Assembly (NCBI GenBank): GCA_039810005.1
Contig: JBDHWD010000008.1
Location: forward strand, 1 to 54,213
DNA length: 54,213 bases
Reading direction: 5' to 3'
Origin: JAMLIA01 sp039810005
GTDB lineage: Bacteria; Chloroflexota; Chloroflexia; Thermomicrobiales; CFX8
Position numbers and translations under genes: made by a program
Notes under the pieces: generated by a model
Told to the model about the DNA's origin: nothing
The model's input: only the letters and a program-made list of their open reading frames with translations
The model's database searches: none
Part shown: one piece after another, positions 34,308-42,296 of the stretch
How the letters are laid out: each line of letters opens with the position of its first letter
How positions within the stretch are numbered: the stretch's first letter is position 1

Positions 34308-35963
34308 GTGGAGCTGGTGGAAATCCGCGACCTGGATGGCCCGAACCTCTTCATTCTTCAGCCGGCGATGAAGCTGGAAGTCGTGCTCGCGGATGGGGAA
34401 CGAGTCTCGACCGAAGCGATCAATGTGGCAAGCGATGTTCTCGGGTTGAGTCTCCCGGACTCCCCGCACGATGCCATGCTGAATATCGTTGGCGAGCTCC
34501 ATCGCCGCGCGAATTTACCTGAGCCAGCTGCCGGATGGCGCAGCCTGGATACGCCGCAGCACCATGTGCTGTTCTTCGTCTGGAGCTGGCGCAGCGTTGC
34601 GGAACGCATCGCTGAGCTCACATTCGCGACGATGAACGGCAGAATCACATCGGCCGACGTCGATGGTCTCTCCGCCTATCTTGAGCGCGACCGTGAGCGA
34701 CAAAACCGACCGGAGCTGGTGACCGACGACCAGCGCAAGATCCCGGCAATCGGGGTTACCGGGACGAACGGCAAAACGACCACAACCCGGTTGCTGTCAC
34801 ACATCATTCGTTGCTCCGGGCAGGTCGTCGGCTGGTGCAGCTCGTCCGGCGTCTACATCGACGGCGATCTGGTGCTGGATGGCGATTACACCGGCCCGTC
34901 TGGCGCGCGACGCGTACTTGAGGATCCTCGGGTTGATGTTGCGGTGCTGGAAACAGCGCGCGGCGGAATACTCCTGCGTGGCCTGGGATACGAATCAAAC
35001 GACGTGGGTGTCATGCTGAATGTCAGCGCCGATCACCTTGATATGCAGGGTGTGGAGACAATCGAGACCCTCGCAGAGGCTAAGAGCGTGGTTGTGCGGG
35101 TGACGAAGGCGAGCGGTGTCGTCGTGCTGAACGCCGACGACCCTCTGGTTGCTGCACAGCGCGGCCACGTCCAGGCATCCGTCATATTCTTCACCCAGAA
35201 TCCGGACAATCCGATTATTCTCGATCACCTGGCGACCGGCGGTCGTTGCATCGTGCGGAATGGTGATGACGTTCTGGAGCATTCTCGCGGACGCACGACG
35301 CATCTGTTCAATATTGCCAACGCGCCGGTGACGTTTGGCGGTCGGGCCCGACACATGGTTGAGAACGTCCTGGCCGCGACGGGTGCGGCGTTGGGGCTGA
35401 AGATTCCGGTCGAGACGATCGCTGACGGCGTTGCGACATTTACGCCCGACATTCAACATAACGTTGGTCGTTTGAACGTGTTCGACGTCGATGGGCGGAT
35501 CGTCGTCGTCGACTACGCGCACAATGAGAGTGGGTTGCAGGCACTGATCAACTTCAGCCGCTCGCTGATCGCTGACAACCGTCTGCTACGCGTCGTCGTT
35601 GGCACTGCCGGCGATCGGCAGGATGCGGTGTTCGAGGCGCTTGGCCACGTCGCAGCGGCCGGAGCCGATCGAGTGTTCCTGAAGGAGACGCCGAAATACC
35701 TGCGCGGGCGCCCGGAAGGTGACGGGCCGGGGATCATCAAGGCGGCTATCGTCGCCGACGAAGCCGAAGATCGGCTGTATGCAGATGTTCTGGGCGAACA
35801 CGACGCGTTGCTCGCAGCGCTCGATGAGAGCGCGCCTGGCGACGCGGTCGCCGTGATGTGCGTTGAAGAGCAGCTGCGGATCTTCGGGGCGCTGCGCGAT
35901 CGTGGCGCGCGTGAATGGAGCATCAAGGCCGGAACGCCCGCTGGTGACAGCGCTCATGGATGA
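34308..35963 (+). CDS. CphA-like Mur ligase family protein without an ATP-grasp domain
   Basis: The protein is 551 residues. The N-terminal 145 residues form an unidentified domain with no ATP-grasp motifs. A full Mur ligase module follows: P-loop GTNGKTTTT at 152-160, VLETARGGILLRGLGY, LNVSADHLDMQG, LNADDP and VVDYAHNESGL. The ETARGGIL block and the overall match show closer kinship to the C-terminal half of cyanophycin synthetase (37433-40087) than to MurC-F. The expected chemistry is ATP-dependent amide bond formation between a carboxylate and an amine. The substrate may be cyanophycin-derived or a related dipeptide. The start is GTG 34308, and the thioesterase gene overlaps its 3' end. 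Confidence 0.8.
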   Translation: MELVEIRDLDGPNLFILQPAMKLEVVLADGERVSTEAINVASDVLGLSLPDSPHDAMLNIVGELHRRANLPEPAAGWRSLDTPQHHVLFFVWSWRSVAERIAELTFATMNGRITSADVDGLSAYLERDRERQNRPELVTDDQRKIPAIGVTGTNGKTTTTRLLSHIIRCSGQVVGWCSSSGVYIDGDLVLDGDYTGPSGARRVLEDPRVDVAVLETARGGILLRGLGYESNDVGVMLNVSADHLDMQGVETIETLAEAKSVVVRVTKASGVVVLNADDPLVAAQRGHVQASVIFFTQNPDNPIILDHLATGGRCIVRNGDDVLEHSRGRTTHLFNIANAPVTFGGRARHMVENVLAATGAALGLKIPVETIADGVATFTPDIQHNVGRLNVFDVDGRIVVVDYAHNESGLQALINFSRSLIADNRLLRVVVGTAGDRQDAVFEALGHVAAAGADRVFLKETPKYLRGRPEGDGPGIIKAAIVADEAEDRLYADVLGEHDALLAALDESAPGDAVAVMCVEEQLRIFGALRDRGAREWSIKAGTPAGDSAHG

Positions 35964-36483
35964 GATCTGGGACACGAGCCAGGCGCCGATCAACGAGGAC
36001 ACGCTGGGTCATCACTGCTTTGGATGCGGGAGTGAGAATCCGCATGGGCTCGTCCTGCGTTTCCGCGCGCTCGATGATGGGCGTGTCTGGGCTGCGTTCA
36101 CGCCGACGCGATTGCATGAGGGCTACCTCGGGATGGTGCACGGCGGGATAACCGCGACAATGCTCGATGAGGCGATGAGCTGGGCGATCACGAATTCTGG
36201 CGACATTGCTGTCACGGCGCGGATGGATATCGCGTTCCGCAGGCCATTGGTGATCGGTCGTGAGGTGCGCGTCACTGCTGCGATCAGCAAGCGACGTTCC
36301 CGGGCAATCGTTGCCAACGCAGAATTGCGCGATGTTGGCACACGTGAACTGCTCGCTGAATCCGAAGGTCGGTTCGTGCGCGTGTCTGCAGAGCAGGCAG
36401 ACGCCTGGCGAGGCGCTTACGGCGCGGAGGATGACTCGACATTTGCTGATGCAGTGCGGCGGACTGCGATGCGGAATCATTGA
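35956..36483 (+). CDS. PaaI-type hotdog thioesterase family protein
   Basis: The protein is 175 residues from ATG 35956, overlapping the Mur ligase gene by 8 nt; the frame is open further upstream. The single hotdog domain contains GYLGMVHGGITATMLDEAMSWA, the HGG helix that marks PaaI-like acyl-CoA thioesterases, followed by DIAFRRPL. The N-terminal HHCFGCGSENPHGL segment has two Cys and is common in this subgroup. Its link to cyanophycin metabolism is unclear. A promoter for cphB begins right at its stop codon. Confidence 0.8.
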   Translation: MDEIWDTSQAPINEDTLGHHCFGCGSENPHGLVLRFRALDDGRVWAAFTPTRLHEGYLGMVHGGITATMLDEAMSWAITNSGDIAVTARMDIAFRRPLVIGREVRVTAAISKRRSRAIVANAELRDVGTRELLAESEGRFVRVSAEQADAWRGAYGAEDDSTFADAVRRTAMRNH

Positions 36484-36509
36484 CCTGAATGTTGTGACTT
36501 CCGTATAGT
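36480..36509 (+). promoter_or_regulatory. Promoter of cphB-cphA
   Basis: TTGACC (36480-36485) and TATAGT (36504-36509) are 18 bp apart. The -35 box overlaps the thioesterase stop codon, and the -10 box lies 37 nt before the cphB GTG start. Confidence 0.65.
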
Positions 36510-36546
36510 CCTGCGCACAGTACGCGACTCGGATCAGGGGCGTAGC

Positions 36547-37353
36547 GTGGAGTTGGTAGAACCTGGGGTGGGGCCGCTGCTTGCCATTGGCGGCGCGGAA
36601 GATAAGTTCGGAAATCGTAAGATCCTGCGGCGCTTCGTCGAGCTTTCTGGCGGCGAAAAAGCGCGCATCGCCATAATTCCGACCGCGTCAGCGATCGACG
36701 ACGCCGGGCAGCGCTATAAAGGCATCTTCCTTGAGCTCGGCGCGAGCGAAGCCGATGTCGTGTTCATCGGTGACCGGGACGATGCGAATAGCCCTGATCT
36801 CGTCCGGCTGGTTGAGAACAGCAGTGGCATCTTTATTACCGGGGGCAATCAGATCCGGGTTGCCTCGATGCTCGGCGGCACCGGAGTCGCCAAAGCGATT
36901 GTTCAACGTCACCGGGATGGAGTCACCGTCGGTGGAACGAGCGCCGGCGCGTCGGTGATGAGCGCGATCATGGTAGCCGGCGGGGCGAGTGGCTCGACAC
37001 CGCGCCCACATTCCGCGACAATGTCGCCAGGTCTCGGATTAATAGATACTGTCATCATCGACCAGCACTTCCGGGAGCGAGATCGCGTTGGGCGTCTCGT
37101 GACAATGGTCAGCTTCAACCCGGGGCTGCTTGGCCTCGGTATTGATGAGGACACCGCAGCGCTGATCTGGTCTGACGGCACGATGGAAGTCGTTGGCCGC
37201 GGATCCGTACTCGTCGTTGATGGCACACAGATGAAGAGTGACGTATTTCGGGGACGCGGTCGCCATCCGCTGACGGTCTCCAACGTCCTCGTCCACTTCG
37301 TCGCCGAAGGATGGCAATTCGACCTCGGTGAGCGGAAGGTTCTCGTCGGTTAG
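36547..37353 (+). CDS. cphB: Cyanophycinase
   Basis: The 268-residue serine exopeptidase releases beta-Asp-Arg dipeptides from cyanophycin. Conserved features are LLAIGGAEDK at the N-terminus, FITGGNQIRV, the nucleophile elbow GGTSAGASVMS, and DQHFRERDRVGRL followed by GLGIDEDTAAL. The length is typical of the cytoplasmic enzyme and no signal peptide is present. The start is GTG 36547. It precedes cphA by 79 bp, the usual order in cyanophycin operons. Confidence 0.95.
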   Translation: MELVEPGVGPLLAIGGAEDKFGNRKILRRFVELSGGEKARIAIIPTASAIDDAGQRYKGIFLELGASEADVVFIGDRDDANSPDLVRLVENSSGIFITGGNQIRVASMLGGTGVAKAIVQRHRDGVTVGGTSAGASVMSAIMVAGGASGSTPRPHSATMSPGLGLIDTVIIDQHFRERDRVGRLVTMVSFNPGLLGLGIDEDTAALIWSDGTMEVVGRGSVLVVDGTQMKSDVFRGRGRHPLTVSNVLVHFVAEGWQFDLGERKVLVG

Positions 37354-37432
37354 ACCTCGACCGCCCACCGCCGCATCAAGTTACCCGAGTGCCGCGCTGT
37401 TGGCACGATCAGGGAATGTTGGGGGGGTGGCG

Positions 37433-40087
37433 ATGGCTGTCGAAATCCTTGATTCCCGCGTCTATCGAGGACCGAACATCTGGGCGCGCGTCCCGGTGAT
37501 CGTGTTAAAGGTGAACATCGGTGAGCTCGAGGACCGCCCCTCGAACGTCATCGAAGGATTTACTGATGACCTCATTGGCCTGATACCGACGCTATACGAG
37601 CACTACTGCTCGCTCGGCCGACCGGGTGGGTTCATCGAGCGCCTGCGCGAAGGCACCTGGATGGGCCATGTGGTCGAGCATGTCGCGCTCGAGCTGCAGT
37701 CGCTGGCCGGGTCCGAAGGCACACGTGGTCTGACACGCTCGACCGACGAGCGCGGAATCTACAATGTCGTCTATCAGTATCAGCAGCCAGATCTCGGAAA
37801 GGCTGCCGGTGATCTCGCCGTGCGGCTTGTCAACGCACTGATCTATCGAAATGATGAAGAGTTCAACTATCAGACGGAACTGGAGAAGCTGATCCGTCTG
37901 GCCGAGCGCATTGCCTACGGTCCGTCGACGAAAGCACTTGTCGACGAGGCCGAGCGGCGTGGGATTCCCGTCATTCGTCTCGACCCACGGCGCTCTCTTG
38001 TCCAGCTCGGCCACGGGGTCCATCAGAAGCGCATCTGGGCGACAGTCACATCGTCGACGAGTGACATTGCGGTCGATATCGCCGGAAACAAGCGGTTGAC
38101 CAATCAGTTGCTCCGTGGCGTCGGTATCCCGGTTCCACGCTCGATAACGGTTGAAGACGCTGACGAGGCTGTCGCGGCGGCGCGTTCTATCCGCTATCCG
38201 GTCGTGCTCAAGCCGCTAGACGGCAACCACGGCCGTGGCGTGCAGATTAATCTCGGTTCCGACGAGGACGTCCGTGCCGCGTTCCCGGCTGCCTATTCCG
38301 AGAGCCGCAACGGCACGATCGTCGTTGAGTCGTACATCGTTGGTCGCGATTACCGGATTCTCATCGTTGACGGCAAGATGATCGCCTGCGCCGAGCGGGT
38401 GCCCGCGCACGTCATCGGTGATGGGCAGCACACGGTGCGCGAGCTGGTCGATATCGCCAACGCTGATCCGCGTCGCGGCATCGGTCACGAGAAGGTGCTG
38501 ACGCGCATTACCATTGATGATTCAGTGGTCGCGCTTCTTGAGAAGAATGGCTTCCAGCTTGACGGAGTGCCCGAGGCAGGCACGTTCGTACAGCTGCGCT
38601 TGACCGGCAACATGTCGACGGGCGGTATCTCGATCGACCGCACGGACGAGATCCATCCCGACAATGTTGAGATTGCCGAGCAGGCCGCACAGGTCATCGG
38701 TCTGGACGTGGCCGGCATCGACATGATTACGCCCGACATCAGTAAGCCGGTGAAGGACAATGGCGGCGCGATCTGTGAGGTCAACGCCGGGCCGGGATTC
38801 CGCATGCACACGCACCCGACCGAGGGCATCCCCCGTGATGTCGCCCGGCCGGTGCTGGACCTCCTCTTCCCGCGTGGTGAGGCGTCTCGCGTGCCGATCG
38901 TCGCGGTCACCGGCACGAACGGCAAGACGACGACCTGCCGCATGATCGCGCACATCCTGCAGATGGCTGGCCGCCGAGTTGGCATGACGACGACTGACGG
39001 TATTTACATCGACGGCACGCAGATTCTGCGCGGCGATATGAGCGGCCCGCAGAGCGCACAGATGGTGCTGCAGAATCCGACCATCGATCACGCAGTGCTG
39101 GAAACCGCTCGAGGCGGCATTCTGCGGTCCGGTCTGGGCTTCGATCGTTGCGATGTTGCTGTTGTCACGAACGTCGCCGGGGATCATCTCGGCCTGGGCG
39201 GCATCAACACCTTGCGCGACCTTGCGCGCGTCAAGGCGGTTGTACCGGCAGCGACGTTTCGCGATGGGCACGTCGTGCTGAATGCCGACGACAAGATGTG
39301 TATCGAGATGGAATCCCGCTCACGCGGTGATGTCATCTACTTCACTATGGACGAGGACAACGAGAAGGTCCGCGAGCACCTGCGGGCGCGTGGCAAGGCT
39401 GTCATCCTGCGGAAGAGTGGCGGCAGCGAGGTTATCTTCCTGGCCGAGGGCAAGCGCGAGACGGCAGTGCTGGATGTGCGACACATTCCGGCGACGTTTG
39501 AAGGGCGAGCCCGCGCGAACGTGAAGAACGCGCTCGCGGCGACCGGCGCGGCATTCGGCTCGAATCTGCCGCTGGAGGCTATCCGCACCGGCCTACGCTC
39601 TTTCTCGACCTCCTTCTATCAGGCACCAGGCCGCCTGAATCTGCTGGAAGTAAGCGGCTATCGCGTTATCGTGGACTACTGCCACAACCCACACGGCATG
39701 GAAGAGCTCGCCGAGTTCATTCGGCGCATGGTGCCCACCCGGACGATCGGCATGATCGCCGTGCCGGGGGATCGTCGCGATGAAGATGTCAAGCGATTCA
39801 CTGAGGTCGCGGCTCCGGTCTTTGACGAATTCATCATCCGCGAGGACACCAATCCGCGCGGACGTGAGCGTGGCGAGGTGGCGGACCTGATCACGCAGAC
39901 GCTGTTCGAGAACGGCGTTACGCACGATCGCGTTTCAATCGTGCTCAACGAGCTCGACGCTGCGGCAGCAGCCATGGATCGTGCGAAGCCGGACGATCTT
40001 GTCGTCCTGCTGGCCGACAAACCGGCGGAGGTCTGGGAGCTTGTCGTCGCACGGACGGGCCGACCCGCCGCTGAATCGGCTTCGTGA
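37433..40087 (+). CDS. cphA: Cyanophycin synthetase
   Basis: The 884-residue enzyme builds the Asp-Arg polymer cyanophycin. The N-terminal domain (about 1-160) contains WMGHVVEHVALELQSLAG. An ATP-grasp domain (about 200-490), expected to add Asp to the backbone, contains YPVVLKPLDGNHGRGVQ and ICEVNAGPGFRMHTHPTEG. The Mur ligase domain, expected to add Arg, has P-loop GTNGKTTTC at 494-502, ETARGGILRSGLGF and VVDYCHNPHGM. ATG 37433 follows GGGGGGTGG and fits the family N-terminus (A-V-E-I-L-D-S-R-V-Y-R-G-P-N); the frame is open further upstream. A hairpin terminator follows. Confidence 0.96.
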   Translation: MAVEILDSRVYRGPNIWARVPVIVLKVNIGELEDRPSNVIEGFTDDLIGLIPTLYEHYCSLGRPGGFIERLREGTWMGHVVEHVALELQSLAGSEGTRGLTRSTDERGIYNVVYQYQQPDLGKAAGDLAVRLVNALIYRNDEEFNYQTELEKLIRLAERIAYGPSTKALVDEAERRGIPVIRLDPRRSLVQLGHGVHQKRIWATVTSSTSDIAVDIAGNKRLTNQLLRGVGIPVPRSITVEDADEAVAAARSIRYPVVLKPLDGNHGRGVQINLGSDEDVRAAFPAAYSESRNGTIVVESYIVGRDYRILIVDGKMIACAERVPAHVIGDGQHTVRELVDIANADPRRGIGHEKVLTRITIDDSVVALLEKNGFQLDGVPEAGTFVQLRLTGNMSTGGISIDRTDEIHPDNVEIAEQAAQVIGLDVAGIDMITPDISKPVKDNGGAICEVNAGPGFRMHTHPTEGIPRDVARPVLDLLFPRGEASRVPIVAVTGTNGKTTTCRMIAHILQMAGRRVGMTTTDGIYIDGTQILRGDMSGPQSAQMVLQNPTIDHAVLETARGGILRSGLGFDRCDVAVVTNVAGDHLGLGGINTLRDLARVKAVVPAATFRDGHVVLNADDKMCIEMESRSRGDVIYFTMDEDNEKVREHLRARGKAVILRKSGGSEVIFLAEGKRETAVLDVRHIPATFEGRARANVKNALAATGAAFGSNLPLEAIRTGLRSFSTSFYQAPGRLNLLEVSGYRVIVDYCHNPHGMEELAEFIRRMVPTRTIGMIAVPGDRRDEDVKRFTEVAAPVFDEFIIREDTNPRGRERGEVADLITQTLFENGVTHDRVSIVLNELDAAAAAMDRAKPDDLVVLLADKPAEVWELVVARTGRPAAESAS

Positions 40088-40107
40088 CAACAGGTGACGA
40101 TCGAACG

Positions 40108-40140
40108 CAACGGCCCCGCGAAAGCATCGCGGAGCCGTTG
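40108..40140. terminator. Bidirectional terminator between cphA and the substrate-binding protein gene
   Basis: CAACGGC-c-CCGCG pairs with CGCGG-a-GCCGTTG around an AAAGCAT loop. It lies 20 nt after the cphA stop and 24 nt after the stop of the opposing gene, and TCCTTT follows on the + strand. Confidence 0.6.
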
Positions 40141-40164
40141 TCCTTTCCCACGTCCTGAAGAGTG

Positions 40165-42132
40165 CTACTCCTCGAAGTACCAGTTCGCGATGTCGTGGAC
40201 ATCTGGAGTCCACGGCGACGTTTTGTAGCCCTTCAGCTTCTTGTTGGCGGCGACGACATCCGCACGATGGACGAGCGGGATTTCAACGTATTCGTTGACC
40301 ACGAGGTCGTTCATGCCGGTGAAGAGCTCGACCTGCTTTGCTTCGTCCAGCTCAGTGAGCGCCTGGGTGTACATAGCGTTGTAGTCCTCGTTGACCCAGC
40401 GCTCGACATTGCCGCCCGCCCACTGATTCGATTTCTGCGCCAGATCAGTGTCGGGATCAGTTGACTTCCAGCTCGCCATGTACGAGATCGGATACGGAAC
40501 GGATGGGCTGTTGGTAAACATCTCGAAGTCGGCGTAGAAGTGCGAGGCGGTGTCGGGGTTCCCAGCGTCTGACGAGAAGTAGACACCGGCGTCGATCGAC
40601 TTCAGTTCCGTTGGAACGCCCATCGATTCCCAGCCCTGCTTGATGATCTCCTGCGTCTTCTGGCGCAGCGGATTGATCGTCGTCTGGTACAGCACCTTCA
40701 TCTCGACGCCGTCCTTGGCGCGCGGGCTACCGGTCCAGCCGGCCTCATCCAGCGTCGATCCGGCCTTGTCGAGGTCGAACTCGAAGGTCGTATTCTTCGA
40801 CGCGAACTTCTCCGGACCAACGAGCAGGTTGGATGTTGCCTTGCCGGCCGGCCCATAGAGCTCGGTTGCGACGCTTTCCCGATCGCAGGCCATGGCGAAG
40901 GCACTTCGGACGGCCTTGTCGGTCAGGAACGGGTGCTGGGTGGAAGGTTCGGATCGCGCGCCGTCAACCTCGGCGTTGGGGTCGGTGAAGTTGACCAGAA
41001 TGCGCTCGACACCGACGCCCGGCGAGCTGATGAGTACGCCGGTCTCGCTGTCTTCGGCCATCGGCTCAAGGACGCTCTTCTCAACCTGGAGATTCCAGCC
41101 CCAGTCGGTTTCGCCCGATTGCAGGGCAGCGCGAGCCGCGGCGGTCGCGTCGCCGCCACCCTTGAACTCGACCTTGGAAAAGAACGGCTTGTCCGACTCG
41201 CGATACGAGTCGTTGATCTCGAAGTTGATGACGTCCCCCGGACGGAACTCGGTCACCTTGTACGGACCGGTGCCGACCGGGTTCAGGTTGAACTCCGCGT
41301 TGCGGGCCTTCTCGCCCATGAAATCTTTCAGAATATGCTCCGGCAGGACGTGGCCACCGAAGCCGGTTGTGAATGGCTGATACCAGCCCGGCGTCGTCTC
41401 CTTGAACTTCACCGTCACTGTAAGGTCGTCGACGACTTCGACGTCGTCGATGCCCTCGTACGTCGCAATCGTCGTCGTTGCAGCCGCCGGATCGGAGACG
41501 AACTGCCAGGTGAACTTGACGTCGTTAGCGGTGAATGGCTGGCCGTCCGACCAGACGACACCTTCCTTCAGCTTGTACGTCACGCTCATACCGTCGGCGG
41601 CGACACCGCCGTTATCGAGCGATGGTACTTCCGCAGCGAGCACGGGGATGAGGTTGCCTTCGACATCCACGTCGATGAGTGGCTCGAGCACGAGCGTTGC
41701 GGCAGCAGAGTCCTTAGTGCCCTGTGAGAAGTGTGGGTTGAGAATCGTTGGTGCCTGCCAGTAGAGGATGCGCAGGAGATCGGCCTGTCCACGACCGTGC
41801 CCCGGCTCGCCGGTGGAGTCGGTTGAGCCACCAGATCCGGACGTTGGGCTGGCTTCCTGGCTGGTGGTTTCCGTTGAGCCTGTGCTGGTCGTTTCTTCAG
41901 TTGGGCTTGATTCCGCCGGCGCGGTCGCTTCGCCAGCGCTCGACTCAGTCGTTGCTGCTGGCGCTTCGGTGGCTTCTTTGTCGTCGTCACCACCGCAGGC
42001 TGCCAGCAATGCGCCGATAACCGGAGCACTGAGACCGAGGGCCATGCCGCGCTTCAGTACCGAGCGGCGATCGAGGCGGTTGTGGAGAAGCTCGTTGCGC
42101 AGGTCATCGAGGTTCTGAAGTCGATTGTCCAT
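40165..42132 (-). CDS. ABC transporter substrate-binding lipoprotein, family 5 (peptide type), copy A
   Basis: The 655-residue protein starts at ATG 42132 with GGGAGG upstream. The N-terminus has a twin-arginine segment (RRSVLKRG), a hydrophobic stretch and lipobox LLAAC, so it should be exported and lipidated. A Ser/Thr/Glu-rich linker of about 75 residues follows. The mature SBP_bac_5 fold includes ILYWQAPTILNPHFSQGTKD, YKLKEGVVWSDGQPFTANDVKFTW and a GTGPYKV block. Ligands of this family are oligopeptides, nickel chelates or opines. No permease or ATPase gene of the importer is nearby. A close paralogue of identical length is next to it. Confidence 0.9.
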   Translation of the reverse strand: MDNRLQNLDDLRNELLHNRLDRRSVLKRGMALGLSAPVIGALLAACGGDDDKEATEAPAATTESSAGEATAPAESSPTEETTSTGSTETTSQEASPTSGSGGSTDSTGEPGHGRGQADLLRILYWQAPTILNPHFSQGTKDSAAATLVLEPLIDVDVEGNLIPVLAAEVPSLDNGGVAADGMSVTYKLKEGVVWSDGQPFTANDVKFTWQFVSDPAAATTTIATYEGIDDVEVVDDLTVTVKFKETTPGWYQPFTTGFGGHVLPEHILKDFMGEKARNAEFNLNPVGTGPYKVTEFRPGDVINFEINDSYRESDKPFFSKVEFKGGGDATAAARAALQSGETDWGWNLQVEKSVLEPMAEDSETGVLISSPGVGVERILVNFTDPNAEVDGARSEPSTQHPFLTDKAVRSAFAMACDRESVATELYGPAGKATSNLLVGPEKFASKNTTFEFDLDKAGSTLDEAGWTGSPRAKDGVEMKVLYQTTINPLRQKTQEIIKQGWESMGVPTELKSIDAGVYFSSDAGNPDTASHFYADFEMFTNSPSVPYPISYMASWKSTDPDTDLAQKSNQWAGGNVERWVNEDYNAMYTQALTELDEAKQVELFTGMNDLVVNEYVEIPLVHRADVVAANKKLKGYKTSPWTPDVHDIANWYFEE

Positions 42133-42194
42133 GGTGAGAGGCCTCCCTCGTACAACGTAATGCGAACGCTGCGCCACCCTCGGCATAGGGAGGT

Positions 42195-42222
42195 GGCGCT
42201 CTGGTGTGTCTGCCAGAGCGCC
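42195..42222 (-). terminator. Hairpin between the two substrate-binding protein genes
   Basis: GGCGCTCTGG-TGTGTCTG-CCAGAGCGCC is a perfect 10-bp stem, 75 nt after the copy B stop on the reverse strand. No T-run follows, so it could attenuate transcription or stabilise the mRNA rather than terminate. Confidence 0.45.
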
Positions 42223-42296
42223 GAGTCGATGTCGTGCAGGCCGATACGCTCCCCTGGCCGGTGGCGTTGTGACACGTGGCCAAAGGACGGCGACCG

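Noticed and set aside
42195..42222. Riboswitch upstream of copy A of the substrate-binding protein
   Set aside because: There is one perfect hairpin but no multi-stem conserved core of any riboswitch class I know, so I list it only as a hairpin.
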